Below are positions 63,915 to 64,000 of a DNA stretch of 64,000 nt, in pieces. The translations under genes and the position numbers were made by a program. The stretch is from NCBI GenBank assembly GCA_965216945.1, contig CBDCGU010000003.1, forward strand, positions 1,736,001 to 1,800,000, in the 5' to 3' direction. Each line of letters opens with the position of its first letter. The first letter of the stretch is position 1. The notes under the pieces are model-generated. The model saw only the letters and a program-made list of their open reading frames with translations, searched no databases and was not told where the DNA came from. Source of the DNA: DATHZQ01 sp965216945. Lineage in GTDB: Bacteria; Actinomycetota; Acidimicrobiia; Spongiisociales; UBA5794.

Positions 63915-64000
63915 GACCCTACCGAAGCTCGCGGGCCGCCCCGCTTGTTCGACCGTGCACCCCCGTCTTCGAATGGTCGTTCCCCGGCGCGTCCCCGGGA

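Overview
The window is 64 kb of high-GC DNA with dense, short-spaced genes, many ATGA/GTGA start-stop overlaps, and frequent GTG starts. Gene content points to Actinomycetota, most likely Acidimicrobiia or a close relative. The evidence is an fhaA-fhaB-pstP-rodA-pbpA-pknB signalling/cell-wall operon, crgA, class E and class F sortases, an Eis-like acetyltransferase, pabA near pknB (as in the oriC-proximal region of other actinobacteria), and a menaquinone-type methyltransferase. This placement is inference; no rRNA is present.

Layout. 1-9.8 kb: a giant iterative type I polyketide / PUFA-synthase-like gene (KS-AT-KS-ACPx4-KR-DH..., running off the left edge) preceded by an acyl-CoA dehydrogenase. 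10-13.9 kb: pirin, a small membrane protein, a lipoprotein with an HExxH motif, a zinc ribbon protein and an Eis-like acetyltransferase. 14-18.2 kb: a leftward cell-surface cluster of a signal-peptide protein with a C-terminal anchor, a class F sortase, a DUF3179 protein with an in-frame UGA, and an FG-GAP/ASPIC protein. 18.3-23.2 kb: Gfo/Idh/MocA oxidoreductase, a membrane protein and a two-component system. 23.7-26.1 kb: an islet between a 3' tRNA-Ile fragment and the intact tRNA-Ile, carrying a Fic protein and a frameshifted nucleoside phosphorylase. 26.2-31.7 kb: hydrolase and divergent MarR regulator, YciI protein, halogenase-like flavoprotein, tRNA-Ala, thiolase. 32-37.5 kb: aldonolactone-oxidase-like protein, crgA, sortase E, pabA, MFS, ParA. 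37.5-45.3 kb: mutY and the kinase/phosphatase/FHA/cell-wall operon. 45.5-49.1 kb: tRNA-Leu, two membrane proteins, serS, menG. 49.4-64 kb: accessory genes (lipoprotein, P-loop kinase, SnoaL proteins, ABC exporter, MFS, MBL hydrolase, NmrA protein, flavodoxin, MalT-type LuxR regulator).

The strongest unusual signal is at 16.4 kb. The DUF3179 gene is interrupted by one in-frame TGA exactly where the first cysteine of its CPLC motif belongs. Twelve bases later a perfect hairpin with a GGUC-containing tip begins, which fits a bacterial SECIS element. I read it as a membrane-anchored, probably extracytoplasmic selenoprotein with a U-P-L-C redox motif, co-directional with a sortase and its likely surface substrate.

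Other unexpected structure: four near-identical ACP modules in which the usual pantetheine-bearing Ser is Thr; three copies of a 46-nt palindromic intergenic repeat; an 83-bp element with perfect 17-bp inverted ends; a run of five hairpins; five perfect 17-bp tandem repeats just upstream of a start codon; and the tRNA-Ile islet.
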